NCBI RefSeq assembly: GCF_039541915.1
Contig: NZ_BAABHD010000005.1
Coordinates: 372,001 to 436,000 of the forward strand
Length of the DNA: 64,000 nt
Direction: 5' to 3'
Source: Nibrella saemangeumensis
GTDB lineage: Bacteria; Bacteroidota; Bacteroidia; Cytophagales; Spirosomataceae
Position 1 is the first letter of the stretch; every line of letters starts with the position of its first letter. A program made the translations under genes and the position numbers. Below the pieces are notes generated by a model. That model ran no database searches, was not told the DNA's origin, and worked only from the letters and a program-made list of their open reading frames with translations. This document shows positions 43,692 through 50,698 of this stretch, in pieces.

Positions 43692-43761
43692 CAAGTTCCA
43701 GGTTTCAGGTTGATAAGTTGCCTGACCCAAATGAAACCTGGAACCTCAGACGTCAAACCTC
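43692..43761. repeat. heptad-type inverted repeat, copy 4
   Basis: Left arm CAAGTTCCAGGTTTCAGGTT (43692 on) pairs with ATGAAACCTGGAACCT (from 43731). 7-bp units as in the other copies. Lies between the histidine kinase and response regulator genes of one operon, ending 10 bases before the start codon. Confidence 0.75.
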
Positions 43762-43770
43762 ATACTTACC

Positions 43771-45432
43771 ATGAAACTACCCATAATATTTTCCATCGAC
43801 GATGACCAGCAGGTGTTGCAGGCGATTCAGCGCGATCTGCGACAACAATACCGCAAACAGTATCGGATTCTGGCGACTACGTCTACACAGGAAGCGCTTA
43901 CATCGCTGGCTGAGCTGAAGAAAAAAAACGAGGAAGTAGCCCTGTTCCTCTCCGATCAGCGAATGCCGTCCATGTCGGGCGTTGACTTTCTGAACCAGGC
44001 CCGGCAAATTTATCCAAATGCCAAACGGGCGCTGCTGACGGCCTATTCAGACATTGAAGCTGCCGTACGGGCTATCAACGAAGTGCAGCTCGATTACTAC
44101 ATCAGCAAACCCTGGGACCCACCCGAAGAAAAGCTCTTTCCTGTCCTTAATGAATTGCTCGATGACTGGCAGGCTCACCACCGCCCTGGTTTTGATGGTC
44201 TGCGGCTCATTGGCTACCAGTACTCTCCCCAATCGCACGACCTGAAGGATTTTCTGGCCGCTAACCTCTTCCCGTACCAGTGGCTTGACATAGAAGGGAA
44301 TCCCCAGGCACAGGAGTTGATTGAGTTGCACCACATTGACCGAAAAGATCTGCCGGTTGTACTACTGGAAGACGGAACCGTATTGACCCGCCCGACAATT
44401 CAGGGTTTAGGCGAAAAACTGGGTCTGAAACCGAAAGCATCAGAAAGCATTTATGACCTGGCTATTATTGGGGCGGGTCCGGCCGGGCTGGCGGCCGCCG
44501 TATACGGTGGCTCCGAGGGTCTCCGTACGATCCTGATCGACAAGCGGGCTCCGGGCGGGCAGGCGGGTACCAGTTCCCGCATCGAGAACTACCTGGGGTT
44601 TCCGTCGGGGCTGAGCGGGGCCGAACTGACACGCCGGGCGATTACGCAGGCGCAACGCTTCGGGGTCGAGTTTCTGGCCCCGCAGGAGGTGGTCGAGATC
44701 AAATCCGCCGGACAGTACAAACACATCCGGATGTCGGACGACAGCGAAGTGGTTGCCAAAAGTATCGTGCTCAGCACTGGTGTTTCTTACCACAAGCTCG
44801 ATAAGCCCGGGCTTGATAAGTTTACCGGGGCCGGGGTATACTACGGAGCGGCTACCACTGAAGCGTACGCGTTTAGAGGACAGCCGGTTTTTGTGGTTGG
44901 AGGGGGCAACTCGGCCGGCCAGGGGGCCATGTATCTGTCGCGCACCGCGTCGGAAGTGTTTATCATAATTCGCCGGCCTGACCTCTCGGAAACGATGTCT
45001 CAATACCTGATCGAACAGATTGAGCAGACACCCAATATTAAAATTCTGCCCTGCACCGAAGTGGCCGAAGCCAAAGGAGACACCAAACTGGAATGCCTGG
45101 TACTGGAAGATATGAATACCCAGGAACAGCGCACCGTGCCGGCTGCTGCGTTGTTTATCTTCATCGGTGCCAAACCCCTTACCGACTGGATTCAGCTCAA
45201 CATCATCAAAGACGATAAAGGGTTTATTGAAACCGGGCGTGGCCTGACCCGATATGATGCGTTTAAACGAGCCTGGAAAATCGACCGGGATCCCTTTTCC
45301 CTGGAGACCTGCAGTCCCGGTATTTTTGCGGCCGGCGATGTACGCGCCGGAGCCATGAACCGCGTAGCCTCCGCCGTGGGTGAGGGCGCTATGGCGGTAA
45401 GCTTTGTACACAAATACCTGGCCGAGACCTAA
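43771..45432 (+). CDS. response regulator fused to glutaredoxin-like and thioredoxin-reductase-like domains lacking redox cysteines
   Basis: 553 residues. REC domain 1-130: acidic pocket IDDD, phospho-acceptor D62 in LFLSDQRMP, ALLTAYSD, K113 in ISKPWDPP. Residues about 140-215 are a glutaredoxin-like fold (RLIGYQYSPQSHDLKDFL, PYQWLDIEGNPQAQE, VVLLEDGTVLTRPT) with no CPYC. Residues 228-553 are thioredoxin-reductase-like: GAGPAG (234-239), APGGQAGTSSRIENYLGFP, NAD motif VVGGGNSAGQGA, ending GIFAAGDVR. Where TrxR has CATC, this has GAAT (359-362). It should bind FAD and NAD(P)H but not reduce disulfides through the usual site. Often auto-annotated fused response regulator/thioredoxin-disulfide reductase. 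Confidence 0.9.
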   Translation: MKLPIIFSIDDDQQVLQAIQRDLRQQYRKQYRILATTSTQEALTSLAELKKKNEEVALFLSDQRMPSMSGVDFLNQARQIYPNAKRALLTAYSDIEAAVRAINEVQLDYYISKPWDPPEEKLFPVLNELLDDWQAHHRPGFDGLRLIGYQYSPQSHDLKDFLAANLFPYQWLDIEGNPQAQELIELHHIDRKDLPVVLLEDGTVLTRPTIQGLGEKLGLKPKASESIYDLAIIGAGPAGLAAAVYGGSEGLRTILIDKRAPGGQAGTSSRIENYLGFPSGLSGAELTRRAITQAQRFGVEFLAPQEVVEIKSAGQYKHIRMSDDSEVVAKSIVLSTGVSYHKLDKPGLDKFTGAGVYYGAATTEAYAFRGQPVFVVGGGNSAGQGAMYLSRTASEVFIIIRRPDLSETMSQYLIEQIEQTPNIKILPCTEVAEAKGDTKLECLVLEDMNTQEQRTVPAAALFIFIGAKPLTDWIQLNIIKDDKGFIETGRGLTRYDAFKRAWKIDRDPFSLETCSPGIFAAGDVRAGAMNRVASAVGEGAMAVSFVHKYLAET

Positions 45433-45450
45433 ACCTTAGCCCTATACAGT

Positions 45451-45723
45451 ATGTTAAAACGAAATATATGTAGTCATTTGAGCGATCTGACGGAAGTCAG
45501 GCTTTCTGACGCCTATGTTTGTGAAGAATGTACGAAGACCGGAGACCGCTGGGTACACCTGCGTACCTGCCAGACCTGTGGCATCACGCTCTGCTGCGAT
45601 TCGTCGCCTAATACGCATGCTACCCGGCATTTTTTAGCTACAGGACATCCGGTTATCGCGTCAGCCGAGCCGGACGAACGGTGGGTCTGGTGCTACGTAG
45701 ATGAGCAGATCGTTGCCTACTAA
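45451..45723 (+). CDS. UBP-type zinc finger protein
   Basis: 90 residues. Ligand pattern C7-x-H9, C24-x2-C27 (CEECTKTGDRW), C40-x2-C43 (CQTCGITLCC), C48, then H56, H60 and H66 (HATRHFLATGHPV), the layout of the ubiquitin-protease zinc finger. In bacteria these single-domain proteins bind unknown partners. It follows the response regulator fusion by 18 bases and precedes egtB by 5, so is translated in the same operon. HK, REC-TrxR-like and UBP-ZnF genes recur together in other genomes from memory, implying a shared redox or stress signalling circuit. Confidence 0.9.
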   Translation: MLKRNICSHLSDLTEVRLSDAYVCEECTKTGDRWVHLRTCQTCGITLCCDSSPNTHATRHFLATGHPVIASAEPDERWVWCYVDEQIVAY

Positions 45724-45728
45724 GAAAT

Positions 45729-46931
45729 ATGATAATAGAGAGGAATTCAGTTGCTGCTTTATTGGCGGAACAATACCAACGCATCCGGGCACATTCGGAA
45801 TCCATCTGTCGCGGACTGGAAACCGAGGACTACGTTGTCCAGCCCGTTATCGACGTAAGTCCGCCCAAATGGCACCTGGGCCATACAACCTGGTTCTGGG
45901 AGACGTTTGTGTTGGTACCACACCTGCCGGATTACCAGATTTTCCACGACGACTTCAGCTTTGTTTTTAACAGCTACTACGAAACCGTTGGCAAACGGGT
46001 GTTTAGGGCCGACCGGGGCAATATGACCCGCCCGACGGTAGCCGAGGTATACCGCTACCGGGCTTATGTCGACAACCACCTGAACCGCTTTTTTGAGCAG
46101 GCTGACCTGACACCCGAGCACCACGCGCTTATTGAACTGGGGCTTCATCACGAGCAGCAGCATCAGGAGCTACTGATTACTGATATCAAATATATTCTGG
46201 GCCATAACCCCCTGTTCCCGGCTATTGACATGCCGATCGACGAACTGACGCCTGATTATCAGCTAGGCAGCCCCGTTACACTAGCGGAAGGAATCTATAC
46301 CATCGGATTCCGGGACGCCGGGCACAACAGGCAGTCATTCTGTTTCGACAATGAACTGGGCGTTCACAAAGTATACCTAACCGAAACAACGCTGGCCGGG
46401 CAGCTGGTTACCAACGGCGAGTACCTGGCCTTTATCGAAGCCGGTGGTTATCGAAATTTTAAATATTGGCTATCCGACGGCTGGGCGTGGGTAAATGCCC
46501 ACCAGCAACAAGCCCCCCTGTACTGGCATAAAATTGACGGTCAATGGCATCAGTACACCTTTGATGGCCTTAAAAACGTTGACCCAGCCCTGCCGGTCTG
46601 CCACATCAGCCACTACGAAGCCGATGCCTACGCCCGCTGGCGGGGCCTGCGGTTACCCACCGAATTTGAGTGGGAAGCGGCTGCGGTTACCGGATCATTA
46701 CCGTGGGGAGTGCGTTGGGAATGGACCAATTCGGCGTACCTTCCTTACCCTGGCTTTACGACGGCAGAAGGGGCCGTGGGCGAATACAACGGTAAGTTTA
46801 TGAGTGGCCAGATGGTGCTGCGCGGAGCTTCGATTGCTACCCCTGCAGGTCATTCCCGCCCAACTTACCGCAACTTTTTCCAACCTGATAAACAATGGCA
46901 ATTCAAAGGGATTCGGCTGGTATTGCAATAG
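45729..46931 (+). CDS. egtB: ergothioneine biosynthesis protein EgtB (sulfoxide synthase)
   Basis: 400 residues. N-terminal DinB-like domain with iron ligands H52 in KWHLGHTTWFWE and H141/H145 in HHEQQHQELL; C-terminal formylglycine-generating-like domain with CHISHYEADAYARW, LRLPTEFEWEAA, VWEWTNSAY-like segment RWEWTNSAYLPYPGF and QMVLRGASIATPAGHSRPTY. Couples hercynine with cysteine or gamma-glutamylcysteine using O2 and non-heme iron. Adjacent egtD overlaps its last 37 bases. No methyltransferase domain is fused, which argues against OvoA. egtC and egtE are not in view. Confidence 0.93.
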   Translation: MIIERNSVAALLAEQYQRIRAHSESICRGLETEDYVVQPVIDVSPPKWHLGHTTWFWETFVLVPHLPDYQIFHDDFSFVFNSYYETVGKRVFRADRGNMTRPTVAEVYRYRAYVDNHLNRFFEQADLTPEHHALIELGLHHEQQHQELLITDIKYILGHNPLFPAIDMPIDELTPDYQLGSPVTLAEGIYTIGFRDAGHNRQSFCFDNELGVHKVYLTETTLAGQLVTNGEYLAFIEAGGYRNFKYWLSDGWAWVNAHQQQAPLYWHKIDGQWHQYTFDGLKNVDPALPVCHISHYEADAYARWRGLRLPTEFEWEAAAVTGSLPWGVRWEWTNSAYLPYPGFTTAEGAVGEYNGKFMSGQMVLRGASIATPAGHSRPTYRNFFQPDKQWQFKGIRLVLQ

Positions 46932-47968
46932 AGAGTAGTCAGTCATCAGAAAGCAGTTCTCAGAAGACAGCTGACAGGGTTCAGGGAGGTGAACAGGAAC
47001 AGGCAGATGGACTGGAGGACTTAATCCAGGAAGTACGTACCGGATTAGTGAAGACACCAAAGCGGCTGTCATCGCGCTTCTTCTATGATGCCGAGGGAAG
47101 CCGGTTGTTTCAGGAAATTATGCACTCGCCGGAATACTACCTGACCCGCTCCGAGTATGAAATCCTGGATACCAACAAAGATGACCTGCTGCAATTGTTT
47201 ACCGCCGGCAACCGGCCGTTTGAACTGGTAGAACTCGGAGCCGGCGATGGCTTGAAAACCAAGATTCTGCTGAGCTATTTCCAGGAAAAAAAAGCAGACT
47301 TCACCTACGCCCCTATTGATATTTCCCAATCGGCACTGGATGGCTTAACGGCCGACATTCGGCGGCAGTGGCCTGATTTACGGGTTGATCCGCAGCATGA
47401 TGATTATTTTAACGCCCTCGGCCGGTTATCGGCCGACTCCGATGCGCAGGCAAGCCCACCTCGACTGGTAGTGCTGTTTTTAGGCTCAAACATTGGCAAT
47501 TTCTCCCGCCAGGAGGCCAACGACTTTTACAGTCAGATCAATAGCCGGCTGCGCCCCGGCGATCTGGTACTGACGGGCTTTGACCTTCAGAAGCACCCGG
47601 CCGTTATTCACGCAGCCTACAACGACCGCCAGGGCCTGACCAAAGCATTTAACCTGAACCTGCTCCGGCGCATCAACCGCGAACTCGACGCCAACTTTGA
47701 CTTGTCGGCATTTGACCATTACGAGGTTTACAACCCTGAGAATGGCGAAGCCCGTAGCTACCTGGTCAGCCAGAAAGACCAGACCATAACCATTGGTGCG
47801 CTGGATATGGTGGTGCCGTTCCGGTACGGAGAAATTATCCATACCGAAATTTCCCGCAAATTTACCCGCACCGATATTGAGCAGTTGGCGCGGGCTACCA
47901 ACTTTTCGATAACCGGCTGGTTCACCGATTGCAAAGGCTACTTCGCCGACGTATTATTTGAAAAATAA
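46895..47968 (+). CDS. egtD: L-histidine N-alpha-methyltransferase EgtD
   Basis: 357 residues. Residues about 1-45 are a Ser/Gln-rich, poorly conserved leader; the enzyme proper begins near LEDLIQEVRTGLVKTPKRLS. Key segments: RFFYDAEGSRLFQEIMHSPE, YYLTRSEYEIL, FELVELGAGDGLKTKILLSY (SAM motif), YAPIDISQSALDG, VVLFLGSNIGNFSRQEA, YNDRQGLTKAFNLNLLRRIN. It trimethylates histidine to hercynine, the substrate of EgtB. The gene starts inside egtB (37-base overlap), showing translational coupling. Complete EgtB/EgtD supports ergothioneine synthesis in this organism. Confidence 0.95.
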   Translation: MAIQRDSAGIAIESSQSSESSSQKTADRVQGGEQEQADGLEDLIQEVRTGLVKTPKRLSSRFFYDAEGSRLFQEIMHSPEYYLTRSEYEILDTNKDDLLQLFTAGNRPFELVELGAGDGLKTKILLSYFQEKKADFTYAPIDISQSALDGLTADIRRQWPDLRVDPQHDDYFNALGRLSADSDAQASPPRLVVLFLGSNIGNFSRQEANDFYSQINSRLRPGDLVLTGFDLQKHPAVIHAAYNDRQGLTKAFNLNLLRRINRELDANFDLSAFDHYEVYNPENGEARSYLVSQKDQTITIGALDMVVPFRYGEIIHTEISRKFTRTDIEQLARATNFSITGWFTDCKGYFADVLFEK

Positions 47969-47971
47969 GCG

Positions 47972-49363
47972 TCACTTCTTCCAGACCAACTGGTTGATGT
48001 TAGCGCCAATCTTCCGGCCTTCCGACAAGCCGGCCTCGTTATCCTGTTGTGTGTGAATTCCACCCAGAAACCGGGACCATGCAGATTCTTCGGCCGTTTC
48101 CCAGAAAGAGTTAAACCTCCGGGGCTTGTAGGAAACGTTACGGACCAGATCCTCATGCCGCCCCACATGTGAACTGTCTGTCAAGGCAAACCGCAGGCCG
48201 TAGAGGTCTGTCAGCACCGTGGCCGTTGCGGCTGACTGGGTAGCGTGCCCTGACGAAAAGCCGGGAAAGGGCGGCTCCGGCCAGAACGGAAACCACCTGG
48301 GATCAATGTTGGCACGCACAAACGTAGAAGGCCGCTCGTTATGAAACGTAAATTTGCACTTCCAGCAGATAATAAACGCATCGGCCACAGACATGCCCAC
48401 TCTAGCGTAGGTCTCTGCCGCTTTTGCTAAACCCGGCTGAGCTGTTTTGACGGTGATATTGGCCAGATTAAAAGAGTGGCCGGGTGGGGTGAAGGTTTCG
48501 CTCGGATCGTCGGCCCACCAGAGTGCAATCTCTTTTTCCTCCTGCGTCAGCTGCTTGTTTTTATCATACACCGCTTTATAGAGGGCATAATACGCCGATT
48601 GTGGGTTTGTAGAATAAGCCACCGGCCGGGCCATAGGCATCCGACTATTGGCCGGCACAAAGGTGCGGTTACGACCCCAGTGTGGATGAAGGGCCCGTGG
48701 TATGGCCACTTGCCCGTCGGAGGGTGGCAGCCAGGTGCCCGGTACGCCGGGCAATTTATAATCCATTGGAAAACTATTGATATAGCCCTGATGCCCGCCG
48801 TCGCTCGCCGACCATTCATAGATTGCCCGCGCGACAGACCTACCGTACTCCTCTGACCGGGTTACCGTTTCGGCATCTACGTCATCTATCCGCTCCCGCC
48901 TTACTACCTGTTCCAGCGAGTCAACCGAGCGCTGGTTGAAAACGGATGTGTGTTCGTATAACTGCTTCAGAAGATAAGCCTGACCGGCATTCAGGCTGAG
49001 TACCCAATCGTAGGTTTTACCGGATTGGGGATAAGGCAGCCGCTTCAGACCGTTGAGCTGCCCAACCAACGTTCGGGCGTCATGGTTCCCAAAAACGGTT
49101 GTTTCATACATTGTCAACCCCAGATAACCAAAGGCCCGCGAGGCATAAGTAGGCGAATTGCCGGGCGTCCGGGTCGTAATGCGCAGGGCCATATCGGCCC
49201 ACCGGATGGCAACATCGGCAGGTAATGTGTTCAGCGCAATTCCCTCGGGCTTAAACGCTGTCGGGTCAATTTCCGGCTCCGGCGACTGACGACAACCAGC
49301 AAGCAAGCCGGTTGCTATAAGTCCTGCCAAAAGGAAGGCCTTTTTATGGGTGTGGATAGTCAT
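47972..49363 (-). CDS. vanadium-dependent haloperoxidase/PAP2-like lipoprotein
   Basis: 463 residues. N-terminus ends in a lipobox, LLAGC (Cys24), so it should be anchored by a lipid. C-terminal phosphatase/haloperoxidase motifs: KCKFTFHNERPSTFVRANI (K and R of motif 1), FPGFSSGHATQSAATATVL (motif 2 SGH) and the third Arg-His region around SSHVGRHEDLVRNVSYKP. Such proteins bind vanadate or phosphate; oxidation of halides or phosphate hydrolysis are both possible. Convergent with the egt operon, 4 bases from its end. Confidence 0.83.
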   Translation of the reverse strand: MTIHTHKKAFLLAGLIATGLLAGCRQSPEPEIDPTAFKPEGIALNTLPADVAIRWADMALRITTRTPGNSPTYASRAFGYLGLTMYETTVFGNHDARTLVGQLNGLKRLPYPQSGKTYDWVLSLNAGQAYLLKQLYEHTSVFNQRSVDSLEQVVRRERIDDVDAETVTRSEEYGRSVARAIYEWSASDGGHQGYINSFPMDYKLPGVPGTWLPPSDGQVAIPRALHPHWGRNRTFVPANSRMPMARPVAYSTNPQSAYYALYKAVYDKNKQLTQEEKEIALWWADDPSETFTPPGHSFNLANITVKTAQPGLAKAAETYARVGMSVADAFIICWKCKFTFHNERPSTFVRANIDPRWFPFWPEPPFPGFSSGHATQSAATATVLTDLYGLRFALTDSSHVGRHEDLVRNVSYKPRRFNSFWETAEESAWSRFLGGIHTQQDNEAGLSEGRKIGANINQLVWKK

Positions 49364-49423
49364 GATTTAATACCTTTTAAGGCAAAAGCAAGTTAGTGAC
49401 TCTACCCCTGAATGTCCACACAA

Positions 49424-49540
49424 GCCCTGCTTTTCTTCCCTTCCCCGTTTATTCCGTTCGCCTTTCACCCCCTCCGCCTTTCCCTCCATCTCCCTTTTTC
49501 TACACTTCATCCTTTTCTGCTCCATTTCCGGCACTTTCCG
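49424..49540 (+). other. polypyrimidine tract upstream of a sigma factor gene
   Basis: About 115 bases with only some 17 purines (runs such as CTTTTCTTCCCTTCCCC). It precedes the sigma factor gene by about 65 bases. Strong strand asymmetry like this is unusual for the neighbourhood. The frame crossing it (68 aa, Pro/Phe/Ser-rich) is probably an artefact of the bias. Confidence 0.5.
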
Positions 49541-49606
49541 TAAAATATTTTCTTTCTCTCTGCGACTATACCTCTGAAAGGCAGGCTATTCCTGCCCATT
49601 AACCAG

Positions 49607-50209
49607 ATGACAATCGCAGCAACGACCATACCGGTTTCAATCAACACAACAGAAGAGCAGGATCAGCAGATCAGCGCTGTCGTGCGTCGGGAGCGGAGCA
49701 GGCTGCGGGACTTTATCCGTCGGCGAATGCCAGACCCTGATGCAGCCGAGGATGTGCTACAGGATGTATTTTATGAACTGACGGAAGCCTACCGACTGAC
49801 TAAGCCGATTGAGCGGGTAGCCTCGTGGCTGTTTACCATAGCCCGGAACAAGATCAACGATTGGTATCGACGTCCCAAAACACTGTCCCTTAACCAGACG
49901 TCCCCAGCTAAGACAGACGGGACCGATGACAGTCAGTTGCTGACCGATTGGCTGGTCTTAGCGGCAAGCGGCCCCGAAGAAGCCTTATGGCGTGACACCT
50001 TTCTGGATGCCCTGGCCGAAGCGCTGGCTGAACTCCCCGCCGATCAGCGGGAGATCTTTGTCCGTCATGAACTGGAGGGACAATCCTTTAAAACCATCGC
50101 GGCCGATCTGAACGTACCTGTGAATACGCTGCTGTCGCGCAAACACTATGCGGTGCTGCATCTTCGGGGGCGACTGCGGGACATCTATGAGGAATTACTG
50201 AATGATTGA
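49607..50209 (+). CDS. ECF-type RNA polymerase sigma factor
   Basis: 200 residues. Region 2 about 30-95 (RDFIRRRMPDPDAAEDVLQDVF, TEAYRLTKPIERVASWLFTIARNKIND), then region 4 about 135-190 (ALAELPADQREIFVRHELEG, SFKTIAADLNVPVNTLLSRK). No anti-sigma factor of known type follows; the next gene encodes a small membrane protein 28 bases downstream, probably cotranscribed and possibly regulating it. A polypyrimidine tract lies in the upstream leader. Confidence 0.9.
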   Translation: MTIAATTIPVSINTTEEQDQQISAVVRRERSRLRDFIRRRMPDPDAAEDVLQDVFYELTEAYRLTKPIERVASWLFTIARNKINDWYRRPKTLSLNQTSPAKTDGTDDSQLLTDWLVLAASGPEEALWRDTFLDALAEALAELPADQREIFVRHELEGQSFKTIAADLNVPVNTLLSRKHYAVLHLRGRLRDIYEELLND

Positions 50210-50237
50210 ATAGTTAAAACGAACTAACCAGCACAAA

Positions 50238-50627
50238 ATGAAACGATTCTGGATACGGCGGGGACTGCGCTTTTTCGCCTTTGCCCTGCTCTTTGTTACC
50301 CTGGCCGGCTTTGTCATAATGAGCTTATGGAACGCCTTGTTACCCACCATCGTAGACGTATCAGCCATCACCTTCTGGCAGGCATTAGGTCTGCTGGTGC
50401 TGTCGCGTATTCTTTTCGGCGGCTTCCGGGGAGGAGGTTGGGGAGGCTACGGCCGTATGCGGCATGGTTACTGGCGGCAGCGCATGGCCGAACGCTGGGA
50501 GAAACTGACACCCGAACAGCGCCAACAAATGCGCCAACAGTGGGAGTCTCGTTGCGGCCGTGGACATTACGGCCGTCGGCAACAAACTGATCCGCAGCAG
50601 GAAGAGCCGAGAACGACAGCGATATAA
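50238..50627 (+). CDS. small membrane protein downstream of sigma factor
   Basis: 129 residues: two membrane segments (FFAFALLFVTLAGFVIMSLW; FWQALGLLVLSRILFGGF), a Gly/Arg/Tyr linker (GGGWGGYGRMRHGYW) and a basic helical tail with EKLTPEQRQQMRQQWESRCG, which resembles the LTxEQ motif of Spy/CpxP-like proteins. Widely found after ECF genes in related bacteria from memory and usually annotated hypothetical. A membrane-tethered regulator of the sigma factor is plausible but unproven. Followed by a heptad palindrome and a convergent susD gene. Confidence 0.7.
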   Translation: MKRFWIRRGLRFFAFALLFVTLAGFVIMSLWNALLPTIVDVSAITFWQALGLLVLSRILFGGFRGGGWGGYGRMRHGYWRQRMAERWEKLTPEQRQQMRQQWESRCGRGHYGRRQQTDPQQEEPRTTAI

Positions 50628-50629
50628 AT

Positions 50630-50686
50630 GGTTCAGGTTCCAGGTTCCAGCCGAGCGGCTACAACCTGGAACCTGAAACCTGAAAC
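50630..50686. repeat. heptad-type inverted repeat, copy 5
   Basis: Left arm GGTTCAGGTTCCAGGTTCCA (50630 on) pairs with ACAACCTGGAACCTGAAACC (from 50661). Occurs between convergent genes, where it could terminate both. Confidence 0.75.
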
Positions 50687-50698
50687 AGTTGAAGTAGG

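Noticed and set aside
43771..45432. Functional thioredoxin reductase (trxB)
   Set aside because: The CATC pair is replaced by GAAT and a receiver domain is fused in front.
45729..47968. Ovothiol synthase (OvoA) for the egt pair
   Set aside because: EgtB lacks the fused methyltransferase; EgtD is a separate, typical histidine methyltransferase.
49396..49602. 68-residue Pro/Phe/Ser-rich frame before the sigma factor
   Set aside because: Explained by the polypyrimidine bias; no family features.
17237..50686. Heptad hairpins as insertion sequences
   Set aside because: No transposase frame, no target duplication, and total length below 120 bases per copy.
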